Source of the DNA: Puniceicoccaceae bacterium Marseille-Q1082
Lineage (GTDB): Bacteria > Verrucomicrobiota > Verrucomicrobiia > Opitutales > Intestinicryptomonadaceae
DNA length: 64,000 nucleotides
Direction of reading: 5' to 3'
Assembly (NCBI GenBank): GCA_904424815.1
Contig: CAJGBI010000003.1
Span: 1-64,000 of the forward strand
The notes beneath the pieces are model-generated. The model saw only the letters and a list, made by a program, of their open reading frames with translations, was not told the origin of the DNA and did not search any database. Both the position numbers and the translations under genes were made by a program. Positions 26,155 through 34,156 of the stretch are shown piece by piece (position 1 is the stretch's first letter; each line of letters begins with the position of its first letter).

Positions 26155-26314
26155 GCGATAATTGACAATACATACCTCCCCGACAAACCCCAAACGCTCC
26201 GGACGGCAACCCCGTTGCCCCTTGCTCGCTTTCAGCAAAAATCGCAACTATGCCGCTTCCATTGAAGGGGGCGGCAGGGCCGCCAGCCATTGAAGGGGGC
26301 GGCAGGGCCGCTTC

Positions 26315-26340
26315 CATTGAAGGGGCTAACGCCCCTTACG
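26315..26340. repeat. REP-like palindrome, copy 1
   Basis: CCATTGAAGGGGCTAACGCC with AAGGGGC-taac-GCCCCTT as a perfect hairpin. Degenerate half-copies (CCATTGAAGGGGGCGGCAGG) precede it at about 26269 and 26288. Confidence 0.75.
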
Positions 26341-26357
26341 GGCGCAAGGTGCGCCAG

Positions 26358-26381
26358 CCATTGAAGGGCTGCGCCCTTACG
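26358..26381. repeat. REP-like palindrome, copy 2
   Basis: CCATTGAAGGG-ctgcg-CCCTTACG, a shortened version of copy 1, directly abutting the first 135-bp module. Confidence 0.7.
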
Positions 26382-26509
26382 AAGATTGGCTTCGCCAATG
26401 CTTCTATCCCCTTCCCTTTCCCCTCAAAAAAACGAACCTCCCATGAGAGGTTCGTTAATACTTCCGGAGTTCGTTCTGAAAACCAAAGGATCCCGATTTG
26501 GCGCAATGA
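26375..26509. repeat. 135-bp duplicated module, copy 1
   Basis: Nearly identical to 26785-26922. Each copy runs from CCTTACGAAGATTGGCTTCG to the GATTTGGCG-AATGA end and contains a terminator-like palindrome. Confidence 0.85.
26426..26455 (-). terminator. Terminator-like hairpin in module copy 1
   Basis: ACGAACCTC (26432-26440) pairs with GAGGTTCGT (26447-26455). On the minus strand the stem is followed by a T-run (A-run 26426-26430 and onward on plus). Confidence 0.65.
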
Positions 26510-26587
26510 AAACGAAAGCTTATTTTATCCGAAGCGCAGCGAGGCTATAAAATAAGGATTTCGGGAAGGATAAAATGCGTTGGCATT

Positions 26588-26744
26588 TTATTCGGATATA
26601 TACAAAACTCCATATGCGGAAACTTCAGGGACAGGCGCATTGGCTTTGCCAATCGCCGCAGGAGGCTTACCCCCTCTGCGCAGGCGCGCCCCGCGCCCGC
26701 CCAGCGCAACCAAGCCAGCGAATCCATTTTGGATGAAGAGCGAG
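26588..26744. repeat. Dispersed repeat, right copy
   Basis: Same orientation and about 90% identical to bases 1-156. The two copies bound about 26.4 kb as direct repeats. Confidence 0.85.
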
Positions 26745-26764
26745 GGCGGGCGGCGGTGCCGCAT

Positions 26765-26791
26765 CCATAGAAGGGGCTGGCGCCCCTTACG
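26765..26791. repeat. REP-like palindrome, copy 3
   Basis: CCATAGAAGGGGCTGGCGCC... with AAGGGGC opposite GCCCCTT; abuts the second 135-bp module exactly as copy 2 abuts the first. Confidence 0.7.
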
Positions 26792-26922
26792 AAGATTGGC
26801 TTCGCCAATGCTTCTATCCCCTCCCTGTTCCCCGCAAAAAAAAACGAACCTCCCATGGGAGGTTCGTTAATACTTCCAGAGTTCGTTCTAAAAAACCGCG
26901 GGTTCCCGATTTGGCGTAATGA
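26785..26922. repeat. 135-bp duplicated module, copy 2
   Basis: Second copy of 26375-26509. It differs by scattered substitutions, some of which keep the palindrome paired. Confidence 0.85.
26836..26867 (-). terminator. Terminator in module copy 2 (serves the MFS gene)
   Basis: A perfect 24-bp palindrome (26844-26867) with half ACGAACCTCCCA is followed on minus by TTTTTTTTT. It lies downstream of the minus-strand MFS transporter gene. Confidence 0.75.
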
Positions 26923-26958
26923 TTTTGGATGAAGAGCGAGGGCGGCACGGGCCGCCAG

Positions 26959-26985
26959 CCATTGAAGGGGCTGACGCCCCTTACG
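26959..26985. repeat. REP-like palindrome, copy 4
   Basis: CCATTGAAGGGGCTGACGCC... with AAGGGGC-tgac-GCCCCTT. It follows another partial copy of the dispersed-repeat end (GGATGAAGAGCGAG). Confidence 0.7.
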
Positions 26986-27033
26986 CCCATTGCTTCGCAA
27001 TAGGGCTATCCCCACTATTCCCTGAATACTCCC

Positions 27034-27060
27034 TCGCGTGGCGTATTCGACATACGCGAG
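27034..27060. repeat. Hairpin CTCGCGT / ACGCGAG
   Basis: CTCGCGT and ACGCGAG enclose about 12 nt (GGCGTATTCGAC...). It occupies the place that the 161-218 inverted repeat takes in the left composite copy; the following GCAGCTATTCGCCAAAAGCA (to about 27112) matches 222-252. Confidence 0.55.
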
Positions 27061-27111
27061 CGGTCTTGGCGGCTTCCCTAACGCAGCTATTCGCCAAAAG
27101 CATTCGCCAAA

Positions 27112-28458
27112 TCAGCGGGTGGATTGTTGCAATGCCCTTGCCATTTCGGGCATTATCAGGCCTTTTTGGGCGTAGATTTTTCTGGCTTGGGAGCTGATTT
27201 TCTTGCGGCGGAACTCGAAGACTGCGAAGGCGAAAATACAGACGAGCCCGCAGCAAGCGGTGACGGCTGGCAGTCCGGCAAAGGAGGAAATCCAGCCCTG
27301 CAATATGCTGCCGATTGGAGGGACTCCGAAAAAGGACATCGTAAAAACGCTCATCACGCGCCCGCGTTTGGAATCGTCCACGAGGGATTGGAGCATGGTG
27401 TTGCAAGACGCGGCGACGGCGACCATGCCGAAGCCTATTGGAACGCATATCAAGTAGGCGCACGCGGGGCTGCGGACGAAGGAAATCGCGACGAGCGAGG
27501 CGCCGAAGAGCATTCCGGAAAGGACAATCACGCGCCCGAGCCCGAGGACGCTCTTGCGGGCGGCCAGATACAGGGCGGCCGCGAGCGCCCCGCAGCCGAC
27601 GCAGCTCATGAGGTTGCCGAGCGTCTGGCTTCCGCCGCCGAGCTCGCCCTTGGCGAAAGCCGGCATAAGCATGGCAAACGGCAGCCCGAAGAAGCTGAAA
27701 ACCATAAGAATTGTTATGACGAGCCTTATCGGGCGCATGTCGCGGATGTACGCAAAGCCCTCCGCTATGCCGCGCATTGCCCCCGAGCCCGCGGATCCGC
27801 GCGAGGGCGAGATTTTTATCATGTAGAGGGAGAAGAGAATCGCGAGATAGCAGAATGCGTTTATGAGAAAGCAGATTCCCTCGCCGACCGATGCTATGAG
27901 CGCCCCTCCTATCGCGGGGCCGATGAAGCGGGTTCCGTTTATGGCGGTGGAATTTAAAGCGATGGCATTGCTGAGGTCGGAGGGCGGGACGAGTTTTGAG
28001 TAGAGAGACTGCCGCGCGGGCGCGTCGAAACTGAAAACTATTCCGGAAACGAAGCATAGGGCGAGTATGGCGTTTATGTTTACCTCGCCGGAGAGGGCGA
28101 CAAAGGCGAGCGCAAAGCTCAGGCACATCATGCAGACCTGGGTGACGATAAGTATTTTTCGCCTGTCAAACCTGTCGGCTACGACTCCCGCAAACGGAGT
28201 AAAAAACAGCGCGGGAATCTGCCCCAGAAAGACGGAGAGCGAGAGTATGAACACCGAGTTGGTCAGGTTGTAGACGAGCCACCCCATCGCCACCTGCTGA
28301 ATCCATGCGCCCACCAGCGAGAAGAGCATTCCCGCAAAGTATATGGCGAAATTCCGGTGCCTTAAAGACTTAAATATCGAAAGCAGCGCGAGCGGATTTT
28401 TCGGCACGAATACCGAAACATTCTTCCACTCGTACGCGGATTTGCCGCCGTCGTCCAT
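27112..28458 (-). CDS. MFS transporter (MFS_3 / enterobactin-exporter type)
   Basis: 448 aa from the ATG at 28458, preceded by GAGGAAA; a GTG at 28473 is also in frame. About twelve transmembrane helices. Family features: SLRHRNFAIYFAGMLFSLVGAWIQQVAMGWLVYNLT at the start, the motif-A loop VADRFDRRK between helices 2 and 3, and FSFDAPARQSLYSKLVP typical of this exporter group. Likely proton-driven efflux of a small molecule; substrate unknown. The gene ends directly at the repeat array, whose second module supplies a terminator. Confidence 0.88.
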   Translation of the reverse strand: MDDGGKSAYEWKNVSVFVPKNPLALLSIFKSLRHRNFAIYFAGMLFSLVGAWIQQVAMGWLVYNLTNSVFILSLSVFLGQIPALFFTPFAGVVADRFDRRKILIVTQVCMMCLSFALAFVALSGEVNINAILALCFVSGIVFSFDAPARQSLYSKLVPPSDLSNAIALNSTAINGTRFIGPAIGGALIASVGEGICFLINAFCYLAILFSLYMIKISPSRGSAGSGAMRGIAEGFAYIRDMRPIRLVITILMVFSFFGLPFAMLMPAFAKGELGGGSQTLGNLMSCVGCGALAAALYLAARKSVLGLGRVIVLSGMLFGASLVAISFVRSPACAYLICVPIGFGMVAVAASCNTMLQSLVDDSKRGRVMSVFTMSFFGVPPIGSILQGWISSFAGLPAVTACCGLVCIFAFAVFEFRRKKISSQARKIYAQKGLIMPEMARALQQSTR

Positions 28459-28505
28459 GCCGGATTTCCTCACAATGCTTTTGACGCCAAAAATCGGGAA
28501 AAATC

Positions 28506-28543
28506 CAAAAAAAAATCCCCGCCCCCGCGAGGGAGCGAAGATT
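28506..28543 (-). terminator. Intrinsic terminator of the lipoprotein gene at 28564
   Basis: Minus strand: a 13-bp stem (with G-T pairs) AATCTTCGCTCCC / GGGGGCGGGGATT with a TCGC loop, followed by eight T. Confidence 0.85.
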
Positions 28544-28563
28544 TTTCAATGGGACGCCGCCGG

Positions 28564-29046
28564 TCAGAACAGCGACGAATCCTTCTGGTATACGGCGTTG
28601 TACTTGGCGCCGACAGCGGTCATCGCGGCAAAGTTCTTGGAGAGCTTGGCGGTAGCGGCGTCGATGTCGGAGGAGAACGCGGGCCACTGTTTCTTGAGGT
28701 TTACCGTTGCCTCGATGGGTTTGGACTGGTAGTCGGATACGAAAGTCGCGATGTCCGAAGAGGCCTTCTGCATGTTCTGCGCGTACATCTTCTTGGCCAC
28801 CGCCACGAGAGCCTCCCAACCCTTGATGTAGTCGCGGTAGGCGTCGACGAATTCGGCGGGGCAGCCGTTGAGGCGGATCGACTGGAGCTTGTCCACGACC
28901 TCCGCGGGCGACTTGGAATTGGTCGTCACGCGCGAGTCAACCGAGTATACTGCCTGGATGGAGAGCTGCTCGGGAGAAGCTTCCGGAGCGGATTGGCATC
29001 CGCAAAGGGCCGCGCCCAGAGCGATTATTGCTATTATTTTTTTCAT
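28564..29046 (-). CDS. Small lipoprotein, unknown function
   Basis: 160 aa. Signal peptide with lipobox ALCGC (Cys17). The mature part is an alpha-helical, mildly charged domain with no recognised family. Monocistronic, divergent from leuD, with its own strong terminator. Probably an envelope protein. Confidence 0.7.
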   Translation of the reverse strand: MKKIIAIIALGAALCGCQSAPEASPEQLSIQAVYSVDSRVTTNSKSPAEVVDKLQSIRLNGCPAEFVDAYRDYIKGWEALVAVAKKMYAQNMQKASSDIATFVSDYQSKPIEATVNLKKQWPAFSSDIDAATAKLSKNFAAMTAVGAKYNAVYQKDSSLF

Positions 29047-29199
29047 ATGCTTTTCGGTTTTTGTAAAATTTATCGGCTCAATTCATACGGAATCTAAAAA
29101 AAATTTCCATAATTTATTTTTCAAAAGAATCCGTTTTTTTGTTGGACATCTTTTTTGGGTTGTAGTGCGAAAAAAAATCATTCTAATTTTCAGGCGACA

Positions 29200-29799
29200 A
29201 TGGCACTCGAAAAAATCGAAAAAGTAAAGGGCAAAGCCGTATTCGTACCCGGCAACGACATCGACACCGACAGGATCATTCCGGCGCGCTTCATGGTCTG
29301 CGTGACTTTCGAGGGGCTCGGCAAATACGCTTTCTACGACGAGCGCAAGAACCCCGACGGGACCGACAAAAAGCACCCGCTGACGGATCCGCGCAGGCAA
29401 AACGCCAAAATCCTGCTCTCGGGCGAAAACTTCGGCTGCGGCTCCTCGCGCGAGCACGCGCCGCAGTCGCTCTGGCACTACGGGTTCAGGGCGATCGTCG
29501 CCCAGAGCTTCGCGGAGATATTTTTCGGCAACGCAACGACCATCGGAATCCCGTGCGTATGCGCGTCCGCGGGCGACATCGCAAAAATCGGGGAGCTCAT
29601 AGAGGCCGATCCGGAAGCCCCCGTCGAGGTAAACCTCGGCGACATGACGGTATCGTGCGGGGATTTTTCCTGCAAGTGCTCCATGCCGGAGAACGCGCGC
29701 GCATCCCTCGTCTCCGGAACGTGGGATCCTATCGCCGGCCTCATCGACGCCGAGGCGGAAATCGCCGCGACCGCCTCTAAACTTCCGTATTTCAAGTAG
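29200..29799 (+). CDS. leuD: 3-isopropylmalate dehydratase small subunit
   Basis: 199 aa. Swivel-domain subunit that with LeuC isomerises 2- to 3-isopropylmalate in leucine synthesis. Signatures: PGNDIDTDRIIPARF, ENFGCGSSREHAPQSL (substrate-recognition loop) and IVAQSFAEIFFGNATTIGIP. leuC is not adjacent. The stop is followed after 3 nt by exbB, an unusual operon partner. Confidence 0.95.
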   Translation: MALEKIEKVKGKAVFVPGNDIDTDRIIPARFMVCVTFEGLGKYAFYDERKNPDGTDKKHPLTDPRRQNAKILLSGENFGCGSSREHAPQSLWHYGFRAIVAQSFAEIFFGNATTIGIPCVCASAGDIAKIGELIEADPEAPVEVNLGDMTVSCGDFSCKCSMPENARASLVSGTWDPIAGLIDAEAEIAATASKLPYFK

Positions 29800-29802
29800 C
29801 GC

Positions 29803-30369
29803 ATGAAATTCGTCCTCGAAGGCGCGGGAATATTTTTGTACCCGCTCTTGCTCTGCTCGTTCGTGGCGTTATATATAATAGTCGAACGGCTCGTGGCGCT
29901 GCGCGAATCGAAAGTTGTGCCGCGGCAGATAGCAAGCGCCCTGCTTTCGGGCAAGATATCCGAGCACGAGGGCGACCTGTCGACGACGGTCGGCAGGATT
30001 CTGTTTTTCAACCGCAACTCCAATCCTGACCCCGAGGCGCTGAAAGCTTTTGCGCAGCTCGAGATAACGCGGCTCGAGCGCGGAATGTTCGCGCTGGACA
30101 TCGTGGTGTCCGCCGCGCCGCTGCTCGGGCTGCTCGGAACCGTGGCGGGGCTCGTGACGGTGTTTGCCACCGGAGAGTCGACGCCCACTCCGGAATCCAT
30201 ATCGCGCGGGGTGGCGCTCGCGCTCTCCACGACGATTCTCGGGCTTTGCATAGCAATCCCCGCAATCGTCGGGAACTCGTACCTGAACAGGCGGATAGAC
30301 AAGCTCTGCGCGCGCATAAACATCTGCGTGGAGCGTCTCATAGACATAAAGAGAGAGTCTGCAAGATGA
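29803..30369 (+). CDS. exbB: MotA/TolQ/ExbB-type proton channel subunit
   Basis: 188 aa with three transmembrane segments (about 10-30, 100-122, 138-162). The conserved APLLGLLGTVAGLVTVF and later SRGVALALSTTILGLCIAIPA form the channel core. It couples the proton gradient to TonB-type energy transfer across the envelope. Its stop overlaps the ExbD start (ATGA). No TonB or receptor gene is nearby. Confidence 0.9.
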   Translation: MKFVLEGAGIFLYPLLLCSFVALYIIVERLVALRESKVVPRQIASALLSGKISEHEGDLSTTVGRILFFNRNSNPDPEALKAFAQLEITRLERGMFALDIVVSAAPLLGLLGTVAGLVTVFATGESTPTPESISRGVALALSTTILGLCIAIPAIVGNSYLNRRIDKLCARINICVERLIDIKRESAR

Positions 30370-30767
30370 ACATCCTGCGCAGAAGCAGCCGCAGGCGGGC
30401 GGAAATAAACATAGTGCCGCTCGTGGACGTGCTCACGAGCCTGATTTTCTTCTTTTTGCTCACAATGCAGTTCAAGGAAATCTACGCGGTGGACATCACG
30501 CCCCCGTCGATGAAGTCCTCGGAGAGCGTCTCCAAAAACAAGCCCGCCACCGTGTCGGTCTCGAAGGACGGCAAGTTTTACTGGAACGCCGACGAAATTT
30601 CCGAATCCGCGCTCGAATCAAAAATACGCGAGATAGCCGCCTCGGAAACGCCCGAGCTTATCGTGCTCGGCGACAAGGATTCGTCGCTGCAAAACGTGAT
30701 GAAAGTCGTGGACTTCGCCAGGCTATCGAAAGTCAAAAAGCTCTCCCTGCAATCGGTTTCCGAATAG
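30366..30767 (+). CDS. exbD: ExbD/TolR-type biopolymer transport protein
   Basis: 133 aa. A basic cytoplasmic start is followed by one transmembrane helix with the proton-relay Asp (NIVPLVDVLTSLIFFFLL) and a small periplasmic domain ending in VVDFARLSKVKKLSLQSV. Translationally coupled to exbB. Confidence 0.9.
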   Translation: MNILRRSSRRRAEINIVPLVDVLTSLIFFFLLTMQFKEIYAVDITPPSMKSSESVSKNKPATVSVSKDGKFYWNADEISESALESKIREIAASETPELIVLGDKDSSLQNVMKVVDFARLSKVKKLSLQSVSE

Positions 30768-31026
30768 GCGTTTCGCGCCCAGGCGCGAAAATGCCGGCAT
30801 ACGCCCCAAAAAAAAGATTGCCATCGCGCGCCGTTTCGGGTCAATATGCCGGACGTAAAAACGAAACACCGCGGCCGCGATTTGTTAAACCGCATATTTT
30901 GGCGCGGACTCGGCGGCGCTGCGGATTGCCCGCCGGCGCAAACCCGCAGGCGGGATTTTCTTTCGGACGATTGCGCTTTGCCCCGCAAGCCGCACACACA
31001 ATCAAGACGCGCCATGGCGCCCACAA

Positions 31027-32151
31027 ATGGAAAACAAAGACCTTGAAATAATGGAAGTCTCGGGCATTTTCGCCCCGACAACGAACAACAACGGCGTCCT
31101 GCTCGACCCGGGGCGCTCCGGAAAAATGCGCAATACAGACCCGTACGTGCCAAAGGAGCTCGTGCAGCGCTTCAACGTCAAAAAGGGACAGTTTATAAAG
31201 GCAAAGGCGCACCGCGCCGCGGGGCACCCAAACCCCAAAGTGCGATTCATCGAGACCATCGACGGGCTGCCGTGCCCCGAGCGCAGGAAAGTCCAGCAAT
31301 TCCAGAATCTCACGACGATAGCGCCGGAGGAAAAACTGCGCCTCGAGACTAAGGAGGAGCGGATGAGCTCCCGCATAATGGACATTTTCTGCCCGATAGG
31401 AAAGGGGACGCGCGGCCTGATAGTCGCCCCGCCCCGCACCGGAAAGACGACGCTCCTGAAAGACATAGCTTACGGGGTGATAGCCAACCATCCAGAGTGC
31501 CACCTCATGATACTGCTCGTCGACGAAAGGCCGGAAGAGGTGACGGACTTCAGAATGGACCTTCCGCAGGCGGAAATTTTCGCGTCCTCCAACGACGAAA
31601 ACATCGACACGCACATTAGGGTTGCGGACCTCGCGCTCGAGCGCGCAAAGCATCTCGTGGAGGTCGGCAGGGACGTAGTGCTGCTGATGGACTCCATAAC
31701 GCGCCTGTCGAGGGCGCACAATTCCGCCAAGGCAAACGGGGGCAGAACCATGACGGGCGGGCTCGACATACGCGCGCTCGAAAGGCCGCGCCAGATCTTT
31801 TCCGCCGCCCGAAACACCGAGGAGGCCGGCAGCCTCACGATCGTGGCAACGGCGCTCGTGGAAACGGGATCGCGCATGGACGACTTGATATTCCAGGAGT
31901 TCAAGGGCACCGGCAACATGGAGATGGTTCTCGACCGCAAAGTGGCGGAGCTCAGGATATGGCCCGCGATAAACCTCGCGGCCTCCGGCACGCGCCGCGA
32001 GGAGCTGCTGCTTTCGGCAAGGGAGCTCGAAGCCGCCTCTTTCCTGCGCCGCGCTATGGCGGGCTCGAAAGTCGAAGATGCTGCGGAGACGCTGATAGAG
32101 CGCATGGGGCAGACTAAATCGAACGCCGAATTTCTTTCGCTGATATTGTAG
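31027..32151 (+). CDS. rho: Transcription termination factor Rho (short form)
   Basis: 374 aa against 419 in E. coli. It starts almost directly at the RNA-binding cold-shock-like domain (MEVSGIFAP ... DPYVPKELVQRFNVKKG, residues 9-62) and lacks the N-terminal helical bundle. P-loop PPRTGKTT at 135-142, VDERPEEVTD, Walker B VVLLMDSITRLSRAHN and the C-terminal RRAMAG are intact. Hexameric RNA helicase that ends untranslated transcripts. No in-frame extension upstream encodes the missing region. Confidence 0.95.
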   Translation: MENKDLEIMEVSGIFAPTTNNNGVLLDPGRSGKMRNTDPYVPKELVQRFNVKKGQFIKAKAHRAAGHPNPKVRFIETIDGLPCPERRKVQQFQNLTTIAPEEKLRLETKEERMSSRIMDIFCPIGKGTRGLIVAPPRTGKTTLLKDIAYGVIANHPECHLMILLVDERPEEVTDFRMDLPQAEIFASSNDENIDTHIRVADLALERAKHLVEVGRDVVLLMDSITRLSRAHNSAKANGGRTMTGGLDIRALERPRQIFSAARNTEEAGSLTIVATALVETGSRMDDLIFQEFKGTGNMEMVLDRKVAELRIWPAINLAASGTRREELLLSARELEAASFLRRAMAGSKVEDAAETLIERMGQTKSNAEFLSLIL

Positions 32152-32285
32152 GCCGCCCGCGGCGGCGGGGAGGCGTTGAATCAGGGGAAAATTCCGCGGC
32201 GGCTGTTTTTTGGCGCGGACGCGCGGAATTGGCGCGCCCATTTTTGGTTTGCAAAACCCGCGCGGCATTCCCCATACTTGCCGTA

Positions 32286-32624
32286 ATGAAAACGCTGTTC
32301 CAAAAAATACTCGACGGCGAGATCCCGTCGGAAATCGTATACAAAGACGACGTTTGCGCCGCAATAAACGACATCAATCCGCAGGCTCCCGTGCATGTGC
32401 TGCTCTTTCCGGCAAAGCCGATTCCGAGAATCGCGGAAGCCAAAGAGGAGGACGCCGAAATTCTCGCGCGCCTGATGCTGGCGGTTCCGAAAGTGGCGGA
32501 AAAATGCGGGCTCAAAGACGGGTTCAGGGTTGTGATAAACAACGGGCTGCTCGCGGGCGAGACAATCCCGCACCTGCACCTGCACATTCTCGGCGGGCGC
32601 CAGCTGCACTGGCCGCCGTGCTGA
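32286..32624 (+). CDS. HIT-family nucleotide-binding protein
   Basis: 112 aa from the ATG at 32286. The histidine triad is IPHLHLHILGGRQLHWPP near the C-terminus, and the start LFQKILDGEIPSEIVYKDD is typical of the HinT branch. HinT-like proteins hydrolyse purine nucleoside phosphoramidates. Separated from rho by about 135 nt, with its own terminator. Confidence 0.93.
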   Translation: MKTLFQKILDGEIPSEIVYKDDVCAAINDINPQAPVHVLLFPAKPIPRIAEAKEEDAEILARLMLAVPKVAEKCGLKDGFRVVINNGLLAGETIPHLHLHILGGRQLHWPPC

Positions 32625-32652
32625 CGCCTGCGGCTCCACCGCAAAAAAACCG

Positions 32653-32681
32653 CGCGCGGCGCATGTCCGCGCGTTTTTTTT
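32653..32681 (+). terminator. Intrinsic terminator of the HIT gene
   Basis: CGCGCGG / CCGCGCG stem with a 7-nt loop, followed by eight T. Confidence 0.8.
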
Positions 32682-32718
32682 GCGCCCGCGGAAGCGTCAA
32701 ACCCCGCAAAATAAAGCC

Positions 32719-32746
32719 TTGAAAAGGCGCCGTCGAAAATTATTAT
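32719..32746 (+). promoter_or_regulatory. Promoter of the DUF4832 lipoprotein pair
   Basis: TTGAAA at 32719-32724, 16-bp spacer, TATTAT at 32741-32746. The resulting leader of about 35 nt carries AGGAGG at 32773-32778, nine bases before the ATG, in contrast to the PEP-CTERM genes. Confidence 0.55.
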
Positions 32747-32787
32747 ACGTTTCGTCTTACACCGAAATTTACAGGAGGAAAAATTTG

Positions 32788-34155
32788 ATGAAACTGTTGA
32801 ATGCCGCGTTTTGCGCGCTCGCGCTCCCGCTCTGCGCCTGCATGGAGCAAAAGACCGTATTCTTTTCCGAAAGCGACGAAGCTCCCGCAAACCCCGGGCA
32901 GGGGTTCGCCTCGTGCTCGCAGACCCCGCGGAAGGACGGGATAATGCCCTACGGCGTGGGATACGGCAGGTACGACTGGGCGGACTTCGAGCCCGAGGAC
33001 GGCAAATACGACTGGTCGAAAATCGACGAGCTCATTGAAAATTACGCCAAGATCGGGCTGCCGGTGTCGTTCCGCATAACCTGCGCCAACTACCACAGCA
33101 AAAAGCCCTACTCCACGCCGAAGTGGGCGCTCGACAAGGGCATAAAATACAAGCCCTACAACTGGGAGAAAGAGCGGCAAAACCCGAAAAGCCCGTTCAC
33201 CACCATGACGCGCTACACGCCGTATTTCGACGAGCCGCTGCTGATAGAGCTGCACGCGCGCTTTGTCCGAGAGCTCGCCAAGCGCTACGACGGCAACCCG
33301 CACATAAGCTCGATAGACATCGGCGGATACGGCAACTGGGGCGAGTGGCACACGCACCGCCTCGGCATTCCGGAGGCCACCGAAGAAACGCGCAGGAAGT
33401 TCGCGGACATGTACCTGGACAATTTCAAAAAGACGACGCTCGTGTTCATGAGCGACGACGCAAAAACCCTCGAATACGCCCTCCGAAAGGGCGGAGAATT
33501 CCCGCGGGTCGGCATACGCCGCGACGGGGTCGGCGGCCCGTGGCACTACAGGAACTGGATAGGCTCTAAAAAATACGCGAACGTTCCCGATATGGGCGAA
33601 ATATGGAAGTCCAAACCCGTGTTGCTCGAGTTTATCGCAAGCCCCCACAAGCAAAAGGGCTGGTCGCTCAAACGCGCCGCCGACTTCATACTCGACAACC
33701 ACTGCAATGTCTTCAACGACTGCCGCCACTTTAAAAGCACGTTTACGGGCCCCGAAGACGCGGAGCAAGTCGACAGGCTGAGAAAATTGGTCGGAGCGCG
33801 GCTCGTGCCGGAAAAAATGGATATTTCGGCGGATTCGCGGACGCTCGAAATATCGCTCTTCGGGAAAAACTCCGGCTGCTCAAAAATCTACCTGCCCTAC
33901 GAACTGGTGTACGAGTTGAAAACTCCGGACGGAAAGACCGCGGCGGCGTTCATATCGTCCGCCGATCCGACCAAATGGCTGCCCGGCGAATTTTCCGCGC
34001 GCGACAAGTTCGAGATTCCCCAAAACCTGCCTTCGGGAGAATACGGGCTTTACGCGCGCCTCGCCCACAAGGGTGGAATCTTCCGCAACTTCAAATTCGC
34101 CGCAAAGGAAACCGCCCCCGACGGCTCGCTCTTCATATCGAAAATATCAAAATAA
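32788..34155 (+). CDS. DUF4832-type secreted lipoprotein (GH-A-like barrel)
   Basis: 455 aa. Signal peptide with lipobox LPLCAC (Cys18). The N-terminal region is a TIM barrel of beta-galactosidase/GH-A appearance: NPGQGF, GYGRYDWADFEPEDGKYDWSKIDELIE, YGNWGEWH with a plausible catalytic Glu. It is followed by a DUF4832-like part and a C-terminal beta-sandwich (LPYELVYELKTPDGKTA...). The enzyme activity is not known from sequence. It forms a two-gene unit with a paralogue one base downstream. Confidence 0.75.
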   Translation: MKLLNAAFCALALPLCACMEQKTVFFSESDEAPANPGQGFASCSQTPRKDGIMPYGVGYGRYDWADFEPEDGKYDWSKIDELIENYAKIGLPVSFRITCANYHSKKPYSTPKWALDKGIKYKPYNWEKERQNPKSPFTTMTRYTPYFDEPLLIELHARFVRELAKRYDGNPHISSIDIGGYGNWGEWHTHRLGIPEATEETRRKFADMYLDNFKKTTLVFMSDDAKTLEYALRKGGEFPRVGIRRDGVGGPWHYRNWIGSKKYANVPDMGEIWKSKPVLLEFIASPHKQKGWSLKRAADFILDNHCNVFNDCRHFKSTFTGPEDAEQVDRLRKLVGARLVPEKMDISADSRTLEISLFGKNSGCSKIYLPYELVYELKTPDGKTAAAFISSADPTKWLPGEFSARDKFEIPQNLPSGEYGLYARLAHKGGIFRNFKFAAKETAPDGSLFISKISK

Positions 34156-34156
34156 A

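Noticed and set aside
26260-26990. CRISPR-like array
   Set aside because: Repeats are palindromic, unevenly spaced and of mixed types, with no unique spacers of uniform length and no cas genes.
26981-28126. 381-aa minus-strand frame over the MFS gene and repeat array
   Set aside because: Overlaps a clear 12-helix transporter in another frame and is Arg/His-rich.
29047-29199. Leucine attenuator or T-box before leuD
   Set aside because: No leader peptide with Leu codons, no T-box core sequence and no terminator/antiterminator pair seen.
30770-30786. Terminator after exbD (TTTCGCGCC / GGCGCGAAA)
   Set aside because: A hairpin is present but there is no U-tract; not strong enough to list.
30841-32364. 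507-aa minus-strand frame over rho
   Set aside because: Antisense shadow; Rho motifs are intact on plus.
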